Assembly (NCBI RefSeq): GCF_026968045.1
Contig: NZ_JAPVBQ010000003.1
Coordinates: forward strand, 280,060-344,059
Direction of reading: 5' to 3'
DNA: 64,000 nt
DNA from: Modestobacter sp. VKM Ac-2977
GTDB lineage: Bacteria > Actinomycetota > Actinomycetes > Mycobacteriales > Geodermatophilaceae
Part shown: positions 26,070-35,865 of the stretch, one piece after another
Layout: the number at the start of each line of letters is the position of its first letter
Position numbering within the stretch: position 1 is the first letter of the stretch
Notes under the pieces: model-generated
The model's database searches: none
What the model was told of the DNA's origin: nothing
Seen by the model: the letters and a program-made list of their open reading frames with translations, nothing else
Translations under genes and position numbers: made by a program

Positions 26070-27677
26070 ATGAGCACCACAGCTCTTCCCCCTCGGCGGC
26101 TCGGGTGGTTCGCCGACCGACCGATCGGCGTCAAGATCGGGGCGGTCGTCGCCCTGCTCGCCCTCGTCGTCCTCGGCACGAACGCGCTGGCGATCGGCCG
26201 GATCAACGACATGCGCGACGGTCAGGAGGCGATCTACACCGAGAACCTCAAGCCGCTGAACGAGCTGGCGGCCATCCAGCGGGCCGTGGCGGCCTACCGC
26301 TCCCGCGTCCTGCAGTACCCCGTCTACTCCGCCGCGGACCGCCCGAAGATCCTCCAGCAGGCACAGGAGAAGCTGGCCGACCTGCGCGCCGCCTCGGACG
26401 CGTACGCCCCCCACGCCGTGAACCAGGCAGCTCTCGACACCTTCGAGGCGTCCTTCGGTCAGTTCGTCCAGCTCAACGAGACCCAGCTGGTGCCGGCCGC
26501 CGACGCCGGTGACCTGGCGACCTTCGGCCTGGTGTACCAGAACACCGCCGCTCAGATCGTCATCGACTTCTCCCAGGCGATGGAGGACGAGGGCGTGGCG
26601 CAGTCGGAGGTGGCCGCCGACCGCAACGCCGAAGCCGCCGCCGCCGCGGATCGGGCGATCACGAACCTGCTCGTGACGGCGCTGGTCGGCATCCTGGTCG
26701 CCGGCGGCTTGGCCTTCCTGGTCGTCCGCCGCATCCTCGCCACGGTCGGCTCGGTGCAGCGCTCGGTGCAGGCGATGGCCGACGGTGACCTGACCGTGCT
26801 GCCCGAGGCGCGCGACCGGGACGAGATCGGCCAGATGGCCGAGTCGCTCGCCGCCGCGCAGGTCAACCTCCGCTCGGTGATGGCCTCCGTCGTCGCCTCG
26901 TCCGACGCAGTGGCTGCCGCCTCGGAGGAGCTGTCGGCGTCCTCGGCGCAGATCTCCGCCTCGGCGGAAGAGACCTCCGCGCAGTCCGGCGTCGTATCCG
27001 CCGCGGCGGACGAGGTCAGCCGCAACGTCGCCACCGTCGCGGCCGGTGCCGAGCAGATGGGTGCCTCGATCCGGGAGATCAGCCAGAACGCGAACGAGGC
27101 GGCCCGGGTGGCGGCTCAGGCGGTGGCCGAGGCGGAGACGACGAACGCGACGGTGATGAAGCTGGGTGACTCCTCGCGGGAGATCGGCAACGTGATCAAG
27201 GTGATCACCTCGATCGCGGAGCAGACGAACCTGCTGGCGCTCAACGCCACGATCGAAGCGGCGCGGGCCGGTGAGGCGGGCAAGGGCTTCGCGGTGGTGG
27301 CCAACGAGGTGAAGGAGCTGGCGCAGGAGACGGCGCGGGCGACGGAGGACATCGCGCGGCGGGTGGAGGCCATCCAGGGCGACACGACGGGTGCGGTGTC
27401 GGCGATCGGTCGGATCTCGGAGATCATCGGCTCGATCAACGACTTCCAGCTGACCATCGCCAGCGCGGTGGAGGAGCAGACCGCGACCACCAACGAGATG
27501 TCCCGGTCGGTGCAGGAGGCCGCCGGCGGCTCCACGGAGATCGCCACGAACATCACCGGTGTCTCCACGGCAGCGTCGTCCACCACCCAGGCACTGGGCC
27601 AGACCCGGCAGGCCGTGGACGAGCTCTCCCGGATGGCCAGCGACCTGCGCACCACGGTGGCCCGCTTCTCCTACTGA
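26070..27677 (+). CDS. Methyl-accepting chemotaxis protein 1
   Basis: The 535-residue receptor has TM1 at ~20-43, an extracytoplasmic helical (four-helix-bundle-like) sensor ~44-195, TM2 ~197-219, HAMP ~220-272, and a methylation/signalling domain whose tip reads [20 protein letters not shown]. No CheR-tethering pentapeptide is present; it ends VARFSY. The ligand is unknown. Ribosome site CTGGAGA precedes the ATG. The last ~320 bases of the signalling domain are almost identical in DNA to those of the next three receptors. Confidence 0.95.
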   Translation: MSTTALPPRRLGWFADRPIGVKIGAVVALLALVVLGTNALAIGRINDMRDGQEAIYTENLKPLNELAAIQRAVAAYRSRVLQYPVYSAADRPKILQQAQEKLADLRAASDAYAPHAVNQAALDTFEASFGQFVQLNETQLVPAADAGDLATFGLVYQNTAAQIVIDFSQAMEDEGVAQSEVAADRNAEAAAAADRAITNLLVTALVGILVAGGLAFLVVRRILATVGSVQRSVQAMADGDLTVLPEARDRDEIGQMAESLAAAQVNLRSVMASVVASSDAVAAASEELSASSAQISASAEETSAQSGVVSAAADEVSRNVATVAAGAEQMGASIREISQNANEAARVAAQAVAEAETTNATVMKLGDSSREIGNVIKVITSIAEQTNLLALNATIEAARAGEAGKGFAVVANEVKELAQETARATEDIARRVEAIQGDTTGAVSAIGRISEIIGSINDFQLTIASAVEEQTATTNEMSRSVQEAAGGSTEIATNITGVSTAASSTTQALGQTRQAVDELSRMASDLRTTVARFSY

Positions 27678-27710
27678 CGCCTCTCCCGAGAGGCCGGAAC
27701 CGCACGACTT

Positions 27711-27758
27711 CCGCGGCCGCTGTCTCGCCCCCTTCCCCGGGCGAGGCGGCGGCCGCGG
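27711..27758 (+). terminator. Interrupted hairpin after mcp1
   Basis: Outer arms CCGCGGCCGC and GCGGCCGCGG and inner arms CTCGCCC and GGGCGAG are separated by a 3x3 internal loop, with an 8-base apical loop. It lies 34 bases after the mcp1 stop. Confidence 0.6.
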
Positions 27759-28042
27759 TGCTGTTCCCCCTCTCACTCCCGAGTCGACAAAGAGCCGACC
27801 GAGAGCGTTCGTCGACCATTCTCGGCGCCGTTCAACGACACGTGCGTCACAGCGGTACCAACCATTACCGGATCCACCACCATTGCTCGTGCAGCACCCT
27901 CCGGAGAAGCCAGGACGACGACGTGCGGGCTGATCCGAGAATGCGGTCCACCGCCGACCCGGAGAAATCAGCGCACCCTTGCCGGGCCGGTGCAATCGTT
28001 CTCATCCGCGCTCCACCGCCGTTCCTGACCAGGAGACCCGCC
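27759..28042 (+). promoter_or_regulatory. mcp2 upstream region
   Basis: This gap is less GC-rich than coding DNA. It holds GTCGACAAAG (27783-27792) and CATTACCGGATC (27863-27874), which recur upstream of mcp3 at almost the same spacing. An AGGAGA ribosome site precedes mcp2. These blocks probably belong to its promoter. Confidence 0.4.
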
Positions 28043-29638
28043 ATGCACTCCCCCGCCCCGACCGGCCCGCTGAGCTGGTTCGCCGACCGCCGGCTCGCCG
28101 TGAAGTTCGGCATCATGATCGGCGTCGTCGTCCTGGCCTTCGGTGTGCTGGTCGCCGCGATGCTGACCTCGAACGCCACCGTCCGGGACGCCAGTGCGCA
28201 CCTGGCCGAGCTGGACGAGGCGGCCGAGCTCGTGCTGCAGCTGGACACCCGGGCCAGTGAGCTGAAGGTGGACGGCCTGAAGGCCCTGGTGAACCCCACC
28301 CCCGCCGACCAGCTGGTCGACGTGACCGACGACGTGGCAACGGCGGACGCGCTGCTGGACGAGCTCCGGGACGTCCCGCTGACCGGCGCCAGCGCTGCTG
28401 CCGCAGCGGCCGTGCAGTCGACCTTCGGCGACTACCAGCAGGCGCTCACGGCGTTCGTGCAGGCGGCCGTGGCCGACCAGGTCGGCATGCGGGCGCGGTT
28501 CGAGGAGATCCAGGTCGCCAACGACCTCACCGACGGGGCGGTCGGCGAGGCCAAGGACGCGCTCGCGGCGGAGTCTGCGACGGCCCAGGCCGAGCTGGAC
28601 GCCGCGATCACCCAGGGGGCCCGCACCGGTGAGATCGCCGCAGCCCTGGGGCTGGTGGCGATCCTGGTCATCTGCCTGCTCACCCAGCGTTCGCTGGCCC
28701 GGCCGCTGCGGCGGGTGCAGGCGTCGCTGGAGGCCATGGCGACCGGTGACCTGACCGTGGACTCCGCCGTCTCCTCCCGGGACGAGGTCGGCCAGATGGC
28801 GGTCGCGCTGGGCACCGCGCAGGAGCACCTGCGTGCGGTGATCGCCTCGGTCGCCGCGTCCTCGGATGCGGTGGCGGCTGCCTCGGAGGAGCTGTCGGCG
28901 TCCTCGGCGCAGATCTCGTCCTCGGCGGAGGAGACCTCGGCGCAGTCCGGGGTCGTCTCGGCTGCTGCCGAGGAGGTGTCCCGCAGCGTGGCGACGGTGG
29001 CGGCGGGTGCCGACGAGATGAGCTCGGCGATCCGGGAGATCAGTCAGAGCGTGAACGAGGCCACCCGGGTCGCCGCCCAGGCCGTGAGCGAGGCGGAGAC
29101 CACCACGCAGACCATCACCAAGCTCGGCACGTCGTCGCAGGAGATCGGCGCGGTCGTGAAGGCGATCACCTCGATCGCGGAGCAGACGAACCTGCTGGCG
29201 TTGAACGCCACGATCGAGGCGGCGCGTGCTGGTGAGGCGGGCAAGGGGTTCGCGGTGGTGGCGAACGAGGTGAAGGAGCTGGCGCAGGAGACGGCGCGGG
29301 CGACGGAGGACATCGCGCGGCGCGTGGAGGCGATCCAGGGCGACACGACGGGTGCGGTGTCGGCGATCGGGCGGATCAGCGAGATCATCGGGTCGATCAA
29401 CGACTTCCAGCTGACCATCGCCTCCGCGGTGGAGGAGCAGACGGCCACCACCAACGAGATGTCCCGGTCGGTGCAGGAAGCCGCCGGCGGGTCGACGGAG
29501 ATCGCCACGAACATCACCGGTGTCTCGGCGGCGGCCACCTCGACCACTCAGGCGCTGGGGCAGACGCGGCAGGCGGTGGACGAGCTGTCCCGGATGGCCA
29601 GCGACCTGCGGGGCAGCGTGGCCCGATTCACCTACTGA
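28043..29638 (+). CDS. Methyl-accepting chemotaxis protein 2
   Basis: The 531-residue receptor has TM1 ~20-42 ([22 protein letters not shown]), an alanine-rich helical sensor ~43-192, TM2 ~196-213, HAMP, and the canonical signalling hairpin ([21 protein letters not shown]). It ends VARFTY with no CheR-tether motif. The start is ATG 28043 with AGGAGA upstream; the frame is open further back but crosses the intergenic elements. It shares an N-terminal WFADR motif with mcp1. Confidence 0.95.
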   Translation: MHSPAPTGPLSWFADRRLAVKFGIMIGVVVLAFGVLVAAMLTSNATVRDASAHLAELDEAAELVLQLDTRASELKVDGLKALVNPTPADQLVDVTDDVATADALLDELRDVPLTGASAAAAAAVQSTFGDYQQALTAFVQAAVADQVGMRARFEEIQVANDLTDGAVGEAKDALAAESATAQAELDAAITQGARTGEIAAALGLVAILVICLLTQRSLARPLRRVQASLEAMATGDLTVDSAVSSRDEVGQMAVALGTAQEHLRAVIASVAASSDAVAAASEELSASSAQISSSAEETSAQSGVVSAAAEEVSRSVATVAAGADEMSSAIREISQSVNEATRVAAQAVSEAETTTQTITKLGTSSQEIGAVVKAITSIAEQTNLLALNATIEAARAGEAGKGFAVVANEVKELAQETARATEDIARRVEAIQGDTTGAVSAIGRISEIIGSINDFQLTIASAVEEQTATTNEMSRSVQEAAGGSTEIATNITGVSAAATSTTQALGQTRQAVDELSRMASDLRGSVARFTY

Positions 29639-29649
29639 CCGCTCGGTCA

Positions 29650-29692
29650 CGACGGCCGGCACCTCTCCCGTATCGAGAGGTGCCGGCCGTCG
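29650..29692 (+). terminator. Perfect 18-base hairpin after mcp2
   Basis: The arms 29650-29667 and 29675-29692 (CGACGGCCGG.../...CCGGCCGTCG) are fully complementary around a 7-base loop, 11 bases after the mcp2 stop. Confidence 0.75.
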
Positions 29693-30018
29693 TCGTCGGT
29701 GCGTCGCGAGGACCCGCGACGACCATTCCAGGATGTCGACACGAACACCCCGATCATCCGTGAGCGCGCTTCCTGGCGGCCCGAGCGGCGCTTTCTTCTC
29801 GCCGTCCAGCTCATCCGGGCATGTCGACAAAGGCGCACCGATGATCGGTTGGTGCACTTTGTTGCGCACGCCATGCGACACGCCAAAAAAACGGCACTTC
29901 GCATTACCGGATCGATCACGATGGTCCTCATCCACCGCGCGCAGACGAATGCGATCGATGGAGCGAACGGCCAGGTCGCCCCCCTCCCCCGCACAGTGAA
30001 CGAACCCAGGAGAAGAAC
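29693..30018 (+). promoter_or_regulatory. mcp3 upstream region
   Basis: This is an AT-richer stretch. It contains GTCGACAAAG (29823-29832), a small dyad CCGAT-G-ATCGG (~29838-29848), a run of seven A (~29884-29891) and CATTACCGGATC (29902-29913). The first and last blocks match the mcp2 leader. I see no open frame that looks like a gene. Confidence 0.4.
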
Positions 30019-31635
30019 ATGTCCGTCAGCCAGCTGGCCCGTACCACCTCGTGGTGGGGCGACCGAGGAGTGAAGACCAAGATCCTCACGGCCGTGGCCG
30101 TTCCCGTGGTCGCCGCAGGCGCGATCGGGGTCCTCGGCATGCAGTCCATGTCCGAGGCCACCTCGAGGGCCGAGGTGCTCTACGAGAACAACCTGAAGAG
30201 CATCGCGGCCGCGGGGGACATGAACCGCAGGATCAGCGACATGCGGGTGCTCGCTCGGGACGCGATCCTCTCCACGGACCCCGCGGACGCCCAGGTCAAC
30301 CTGGACCAGCTGGACCCCTTGCTCGCGGAGTTCGACTCGTTCGCCGAGGCGTACGCCGCCGGCGGGCTGGGGGAGGGGCGAGCGAAGGCCTACGACCACC
30401 TGGTCGCGACCGTGGACGAGTACGTCACCTTCCAGAAGACCGTGCTGGCGCCGCTGGCCCTGACCGGGGACGTCCAGGGGTGGATCGTCGCGAACGACAC
30501 GGGCGGTAGGCCGCTGGTCGAGGCGATGACCGAGGACATCCGTGACCTCCGGGAACGGGAGGACGCGGCCGCCGCGGAGCGGTTCGAGGAGATCAGCGCC
30601 TCCGCCAGCTCCCAGGCGACGACGTCGATGGTCATCCTGGCGGTCGCAGTGCTGGTCGCGCTGGCGGTGGGGTTGTTCGTGGCGGTCGGGATCGCCCGGG
30701 CCACCCGCAGGGTCCAGCTGGTCACCGAGGCGCTGGCCGGTGGTGACCTGACCGTCACGAGTGGCTTGACGACGCAGGACGAGCTCGGCCAGATGGGGGC
30801 CTCGCTGGACGCGGCCGTGAGCGAGCTGCGCGGGGTGATGGCGGCGGTCGTGGCCAACGCCGACGCGGTGGCAGCGTCCTCGGAGGAGCTGTCGGCGTCC
30901 TCGGCGCAGATCTCGTCCTCGGCGGAGGAGACCGCAGCGCAGTCCGGGGTCGTCTCGGCCGCCGCGGACGAGGTCAGCCGGAACGTGGCCACGGTGGCGG
31001 CGGGTGCGGAGGAGATGGGCGCGTCGATCCGGGAGATCTCGCAGAACGCGAACGAGGCGGCGCGGGTGGCGGCGCAGGCGGTGGCGGAGGCGGAGGCGAC
31101 GACGGTGACGATCACCAAGCTGGGCACCTCCTCCAAGGAGATCGGTGCGGTGGTGAAGGCGATCACCTCGATCGCGGAGCAGACGAACCTGCTGGCGCTC
31201 AACGCCACGATCGAGGCCGCCCGGGCCGGTGAGGCGGGCAAGGGCTTCGCGGTGGTGGCCAACGAGGTGAAGGAGCTGGCGCAGGAGACGGCGCGGGCGA
31301 CGGAGGACATCGCGCGGCGGGTGGAGGCGATCCAGGGTGACACCTCCGGTGCGGTGTCGGCGATCGGGCGGATCTCGGAGATCATCGGGTCGATCAACGA
31401 CTTCCAGCTGACCATCGCCAGTGCGGTGGAGGAGCAGACGGCCACGACGAACGAGATGTCGCGGTCGGTGCAGGAGGCGGCCAGCGGCTCCACGGAGATC
31501 GCCAACAACATCACCGGCGTCTCGACCGCCGCCGACTCGACCACCGAGGCGCTGTCGCAGACCCGGCAGGCCGTCGACGAGCTGTCCCGGATGGCCAGTG
31601 ACATGCGGGGGAGCGTGGCCCGCTTCACCTACTGA
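30019..31635 (+). CDS. Methyl-accepting chemotaxis protein 3
   Basis: The 538-residue receptor has TM1 ~22-42, a four-helix-bundle-like sensor (~43-198; [25 protein letters not shown] resembles 4HB_MCP), TM2 ~200-222, HAMP ~223-275, and the conserved signalling domain. It ends VARFTY. The ATG is preceded by AGGAGAAGA. The sensor half differs strongly from mcp1 and mcp2 while the signalling half is nearly the same at DNA level. Confidence 0.95.
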   Translation: MSVSQLARTTSWWGDRGVKTKILTAVAVPVVAAGAIGVLGMQSMSEATSRAEVLYENNLKSIAAAGDMNRRISDMRVLARDAILSTDPADAQVNLDQLDPLLAEFDSFAEAYAAGGLGEGRAKAYDHLVATVDEYVTFQKTVLAPLALTGDVQGWIVANDTGGRPLVEAMTEDIRDLREREDAAAAERFEEISASASSQATTSMVILAVAVLVALAVGLFVAVGIARATRRVQLVTEALAGGDLTVTSGLTTQDELGQMGASLDAAVSELRGVMAAVVANADAVAASSEELSASSAQISSSAEETAAQSGVVSAAADEVSRNVATVAAGAEEMGASIREISQNANEAARVAAQAVAEAEATTVTITKLGTSSKEIGAVVKAITSIAEQTNLLALNATIEAARAGEAGKGFAVVANEVKELAQETARATEDIARRVEAIQGDTSGAVSAIGRISEIIGSINDFQLTIASAVEEQTATTNEMSRSVQEAASGSTEIANNITGVSTAADSTTEALSQTRQAVDELSRMASDMRGSVARFTY

Positions 31636-31665
31636 GGCAGGCCCCCGGGGAGGGGCGCCACCGCA

Positions 31666-31706
31666 CAGCAGGGCCGCACGGACACCGCGTCCGTGCGGCC
31701 CTGCTG
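31666..31706 (+). terminator. Perfect 18-base hairpin after mcp3
   Basis: The arms 31666-31683 and 31689-31706 (CAGCAGGGCC.../...GGCCCTGCTG) are fully complementary with a 5-base loop, 30 bases after the mcp3 stop. The remaining 240 bases before mcp4 show no gene. Confidence 0.75.
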
Positions 31707-31946
31707 CGTCCCGGCCCGGTCATCAGCAGCGGGTGTCGACTCGTCGTCCCCTGGCGGTGGTCGTCGGTCTTTCTGCTGGTCGACGGCGCGACACGCGCTG
31801 CAGACGGCCGGTCACGCCGGCCCGCTGCCCGACGATCTGCGGGACGAAACCGAGTCACACGCGCCCCACGGCTCCCACGCGTGACCGGCCGTCACACCCC
31901 CGACCGACGGACCGGTCGGACCAGATCGAGCCCAGGAGGCCCCTTC

Positions 31947-33551
31947 GTGAGCGCACCATCCGTCCTCGCCCGGTTCCGGCTGCAGGGGATCCTGGCCAAG
32001 ATCGTCGCCACCGTGGGCCTGGCAGTGCTCGTGGCCGTCGGGGTGGGGCTGGTCGGGCTGCGCAGCCTGGGGGAGTCGGCCGACACCACCGAGGCCATGT
32101 ACCAGGACGAGCTGGTCGGCACCGTCGACGTCGAGGCCGTACGAGGTGAGCTCTACGCACTGCGGCTGTCGGCGGTGGACTACGCGGTGGCGACCGACCC
32201 CCTGGAGAAGCAGAGCTACATGGGCGACCGGCAGGCCGCGTACCAGGGCCTGGCGCGCGCGGCGTCGCACTACCTGGCGACCAACCCGACCTCCCGGAGC
32301 CGGGACCTGATCGACCACGCCCTGGCCGAGGTGAACGAGTTCAAGGCCGTGATGCCCGCCCTGGACGACCTGGCCGACGCTGGTGACCTGGCGGCGTGGT
32401 CGGCGGCCCGGTCCGCCCAGGCCGACCCGATCGCCGAGTCGATCCTGGCCGACCTGGACGAGCTCGCGACGTTGCGCCAGGACAACGCAGCGGCCAGCGC
32501 GGCCGACGCGCGGACGTCCTACCAGGAGACCCGCTGGGTGCTGGTCGGCGTGATCGTCGTCGGAGCCGCCGTGGCGCTGGCGATCGGGGTGCTGGTCGCC
32601 CGCCGGATCACCGCCGGGCTGCGCCGGGTGCAGCACGCCGCCGAGGGGCTCGCTGCCGGCGACCTGACCCGCACGGCCGACGTGGCGTCCCGGGACGAGG
32701 TGGGCCGGACGGCGGTGGCGCTGGACGGCGCGATGACCCAGCTGCGGTCGGTGATGGCCTCGGTGGTCGCGTCGGCTGATGCGGTGGCGGCGTCGTCGGA
32801 GGAGCTGAGCGCGTCGTCGGCGCAGATCTCGTCGTCGGCGGAGGAGACGTCGGCGCAGTCGGGCGTGGTCTCGGCTGCGGCCGAGGAGGTGTCGCGGAAC
32901 GTGGCGACGGTGGCCGCTGGTGCCGAGGAGATGGGGGCCTCGATCCGGGAGATCAGCCAGAACGCGAACGAGGCCGCGCGGGTGGCCGCGTCGGCGGTGG
33001 GTGAGGCCGAGGCGACGACGGCGACGATCACGCAGCTGGGGATCTCCTCCAAGGAGATCGGGGCGGTGGTGAAGGCGATCACCTCGATCGCGGAGCAGAC
33101 GAACCTGCTGGCGCTGAACGCCACGATCGAGGCGGCGCGGGCTGGTGAGGCGGGCAAGGGGTTCGCGGTGGTGGCGAACGAGGTGAAGGAGCTGGCGCAG
33201 GAGACGGCTCGGGCGACGGAGGACATCGCGCGGCGGGTCGAGGCGATCCAGGGCGACACCGGCAAGGCGATCGAGGCCATCGGTGGGATCAGCGCGGTGA
33301 TCGGGTCGATCAACGACTTCCAGCTGACCATCGCCTCTGCGGTGGAGGAGCAGACGGCGACGACGAACGAGATGTCGCGGTCGGTGCAGGAAGCGGCCGG
33401 CGGGTCGACGGAGATCGCCACGAACATCACCGGTGTCTCGGCGGCGGCCAGCTCCACCACCCAGGCCCTCGGCCAGACCCGGCAGGCCGTGGACGAGCTG
33501 TCCCGGATGGCCAGTGACCTGCGGGGGAGCGTGGCCCGCTTCACCTACTGA
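31947..33551 (+). CDS. Methyl-accepting chemotaxis protein 4
   Basis: The 534-residue receptor has TM1 ~14-36, a helical sensor with [23 protein letters not shown] near its start (4HB-like), TM2 ~196-218, HAMP, and the shared signalling domain ending VARFTY. The start is GTG 31947, chosen because CCCAGGAGG lies just upstream; the frame is open for 22 codons before it. Part of its signalling domain differs from the others just after the tip ([16 protein letters not shown] replaces [15 protein letters not shown]). Confidence 0.95.
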   Translation: MSAPSVLARFRLQGILAKIVATVGLAVLVAVGVGLVGLRSLGESADTTEAMYQDELVGTVDVEAVRGELYALRLSAVDYAVATDPLEKQSYMGDRQAAYQGLARAASHYLATNPTSRSRDLIDHALAEVNEFKAVMPALDDLADAGDLAAWSAARSAQADPIAESILADLDELATLRQDNAAASAADARTSYQETRWVLVGVIVVGAAVALAIGVLVARRITAGLRRVQHAAEGLAAGDLTRTADVASRDEVGRTAVALDGAMTQLRSVMASVVASADAVAASSEELSASSAQISSSAEETSAQSGVVSAAAEEVSRNVATVAAGAEEMGASIREISQNANEAARVAASAVGEAEATTATITQLGISSKEIGAVVKAITSIAEQTNLLALNATIEAARAGEAGKGFAVVANEVKELAQETARATEDIARRVEAIQGDTGKAIEAIGGISAVIGSINDFQLTIASAVEEQTATTNEMSRSVQEAAGGSTEIATNITGVSAAASSTTQALGQTRQAVDELSRMASDLRGSVARFTY

Positions 33552-33603
33552 GCGAACAGTTTGAACAATCAGTGACGGGGCACTGACCGTCCGGCTGCAA
33601 CGC

Positions 33604-33647
33604 GCGGAGGTCACCCGCTCGCCGTCCCGCGAGCGGGTGACCTCCGC
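33604..33647 (+). terminator. Perfect 19-base hairpin after mcp4
   Basis: The arms 33604-33622 and 33629-33647 (GCGGAGGTCA.../...TGACCTCCGC) are fully complementary with a 6-base loop. This is the strongest of the receptor-spacer hairpins. Confidence 0.78.
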
Positions 33648-33704
33648 ATGGCGTTGCTGCCCGGGCCCCCAGCACGATGGCCTGACCACTTCCTTGGAGG
33701 CGAC

Positions 33705-34616
33705 GTGCCCTACTCCCTGGTCAGCGCTGCGACGCTCGGCTTCGACCTCGTCCGACTGCCCGCCGGTGGCCAGGTCGCCGACGTCCTGGTGACCGGCATC
33801 GGTGCCGACGCCGCCACCTTGCACCGGATCGCCGCGGCGCACCCCGCCGCCGGCCGCCCCGACGGCGAGCGCGCGGCCCTCGCCGTCCGCGCCCGCCGGG
33901 CCCATGAACTCGCTGCCGGTGGCGTCCCCCAGCTGCGCGACCTGACCGACCCGGGTGGTGGCGACGACCGGTCCGCCCGCCTGGTCGCCCTGCTCGAGCG
34001 GGGCACGATCGGCAACACCCCGGCCCTGGAGCGGCTGGTGCGCGACGACGTCCTCGGCCCGGAGCACCCCGTCGTGGCCGACCTCGACCCGGCCGTGGCG
34101 GCCCAGGCCGCCGACGTGCTGGCCGACGCCGCCACCGGTTGGTGGGCCTCGGACGCACTCGACGCCCCCACGCGGCAGGAGCTGACCGGCCCGTTCGCCA
34201 CCGCTACCGCCTGGGAGCCGGGCCCGCGGCCCGACCTGGGCCCGGCTGCCCCCGGTGTCGCGGCGTTCTTCGCGGAGCTGCGCGGACTGGACGAGGCCGG
34301 CCGCCGGCAGTGGCGGCTGGCCGTCGACGCCGGGCGCGCGCAGCGTCGTCCCTGGGCCGCGGCGATGCACGGTGCCGCGTGGGCCGCGCACGTCTCCGGC
34401 CGCACCCGCACCCTCGCCGCTGTCCAGCTGATGACCGTCGGGGTCTTCGCCGAGGCCGGCTTCTCCCCGCGGGACGGCGCCGAGGGCGTCTGGAACGCGC
34501 TGGCCGGCTGCGTGCAGGGCCTGGCCATGGCCGACCTGCTGGACGAGGAGTCCCTCGCCGTGTTGGGTGGCCCGTGGACCACGGTGACCGGGCGGTCCCT
34601 CCCCCTCGCGGGGTGA
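33705..34616 (+). CDS. Hypothetical protein inside the chemotaxis cluster
   Basis: The ~303-residue soluble protein belongs to no family I recognise. It is rich in Ala, Gly and Arg, has no membrane segment and no CheC/CheX or receiver motif. Its second half contains tryptophan-bearing helices (ATGWWASDAL, AAMHGAAWAAHVSGRTRTLAAVQLM, GVWNALAGCVQGLAMADLL). The start is GTG 33705 with GGAGG four bases upstream; the frame is open to an ATG at 33648 abutting the preceding hairpin, which I consider less likely. It lies between the receptors and the cheB promoter, on the same strand. Confidence 0.7.
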   Translation: MPYSLVSAATLGFDLVRLPAGGQVADVLVTGIGADAATLHRIAAAHPAAGRPDGERAALAVRARRAHELAAGGVPQLRDLTDPGGGDDRSARLVALLERGTIGNTPALERLVRDDVLGPEHPVVADLDPAVAAQAADVLADAATGWWASDALDAPTRQELTGPFATATAWEPGPRPDLGPAAPGVAAFFAELRGLDEAGRRQWRLAVDAGRAQRRPWAAAMHGAAWAAHVSGRTRTLAAVQLMTVGVFAEAGFSPRDGAEGVWNALAGCVQGLAMADLLDEESLAVLGGPWTTVTGRSLPLAG

Positions 34617-34651
34617 ATCCGGATGGATCCGTAGTACACGCCTGAATCCGC

Positions 34652-34678
34652 TCAAGGCCCGGCCCCCGATGCCGATAC
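34652..34678 (+). promoter_or_regulatory. FliA/WhiG (sigma-28-like) promoter for cheB operon
   Basis: TCAA (34652-34655), a 15-base spacer, then GCCGATAC (34671-34678) match the sigma-28 consensus TAAA-N15-GCCGATAA with one difference in each element. It lies 48 bases before the cheB GTG, outside any gene. Confidence 0.6.
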
Positions 34679-34725
34679 AGCTCTAGAGCGGCCCACCGGC
34701 CGGCACATCGGCTGCGGGGGAACGC

Positions 34726-35865
34726 GTGGAACAGATCAGGGTGATGGTCGTCGACGACTCCGTCGTCGTCCGCAAGATCGTGACGGACGTGCTGTCCGAG
34801 GACCCGATGATCACCGTCGTCGGCACCGCGCCGAACGGTCGGCTGGCCGTGGCCAAGCTCGAGCAGCTCAAGCCCGACCTGGTCACGATGGACATCGAGA
34901 TGCCGGAGATGAACGGCATCGAGGCGGTGCGCGCCATCCGCAGTCGTGCGGGCGGTCAGACGTACAGCCGGGTGCCGATCATCATGTTCAGCACGCTGAC
35001 CGAGCGCGGTGCCTCCGCGACCCTGGACGCGCTGTCCGCCGGCGCCAACGAGTACGTGACCAAGCCGGCCAACGTCGGCAGCGTCGCGCAGTCGATGGAG
35101 AGCGTCCGGCAGCAGCTCATCCCGAAGATCAAGGCCCTCACCGGCCGGCCGCAGAGCAGTGGCCCCGCGGCCGCCCCGGTCGCCGCGCCGGTCGCCGTCC
35201 GCCCGCCGGTGGCGCGCACCCGCGCCCCCAAGGAGCCGGCCGTGCTCGTGATCGGCTCCTCCACCGGTGGCCCCGAGGCGCTCACCAAGGTGCTGCCGCT
35301 GCTGCCGGCCTCGCTGCCGGTGCCGGTGCTGCTGGTGCAGCACATGCCCCCCGTCTTCACCCGGCAGTTCGCCCAGCGGCTCGACCGGCTCTGCCCGCTC
35401 ACCGTGGTCGAGGCCACCGACGGCACCCCGCTGGTGCCCGGCACCGTGCACATCGCCCCCGGTGACTTCCACCTGACCGTGGGAACCAGCGGTGCCAACA
35501 AGCGGACGGCGCTGAACCAGGCGCCGCCGGAGAACTTCTGCCGGCCCGCCGTCGACGTCCTCTTCCGCTCGGCCGTGGCCGCCTTCGACGGCGCCGTGCT
35601 CGGCGTCGTGCTGACCGGCATGGGCTCCGACGGGCGCATCGGCGCCGGGCAGATCCGGGACGCCGGCGGCACCGTCGTCGCCCAGGACCAGGCCACCTCC
35701 GTGGTCTGGGGCATGCCCGGTGCGGTCACCCAGGCCGGCTTCGCCGACGAGGTGCTCCCGCTGGGCCGGATCGCCGAGGCGATCGTCCGACTGCTCCCGA
35801 CCCCACGCCCGGCCGCCAGCTTCGCCGCTGCCCGGGCCGCTGCCCCGATGGGAGGCCGGCGATGA
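34726..35865 (+). CDS. cheB: Protein-glutamate methylesterase/deamidase CheB
   Basis: The 379-residue protein has a receiver domain (VMVVDDSVVVRKIV; phospho-site in LVTMDIEMPEMNG; Lys in YVTKP), an alanine/proline linker (~140-170), and a methylesterase domain with catalytic Ser in GSSTGGPEAL, His in LVQHMPP and Asp in LTGMGSDG. It removes receptor methyl groups when phosphorylated by CheA, giving adaptation. The start is GTG 34726. It heads a tight six-gene run to 38422 and overlaps cheR by ATGA. Confidence 0.96.
   Translation: MEQIRVMVVDDSVVVRKIVTDVLSEDPMITVVGTAPNGRLAVAKLEQLKPDLVTMDIEMPEMNGIEAVRAIRSRAGGQTYSRVPIIMFSTLTERGASATLDALSAGANEYVTKPANVGSVAQSMESVRQQLIPKIKALTGRPQSSGPAAAPVAAPVAVRPPVARTRAPKEPAVLVIGSSTGGPEALTKVLPLLPASLPVPVLLVQHMPPVFTRQFAQRLDRLCPLTVVEATDGTPLVPGTVHIAPGDFHLTVGTSGANKRTALNQAPPENFCRPAVDVLFRSAVAAFDGAVLGVVLTGMGSDGRIGAGQIRDAGGTVVAQDQATSVVWGMPGAVTQAGFADEVLPLGRIAEAIVRLLPTPRPAASFAAARAAAPMGGRR

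Larger units (their letters stand above)
27203..33396 (+). repeat. Four dispersed near-identical copies of the receptor signalling-domain DNA
   Basis: About 320 bases recur with few differences at 27203-27521, 29165-29483, 31162-31480 and 33078-33396. They cover the receptor tip and the following helix. Synonymous positions are also largely conserved, while the sensor halves of the same genes share little. This points to recent duplication or ongoing gene conversion. Confidence 0.85.
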
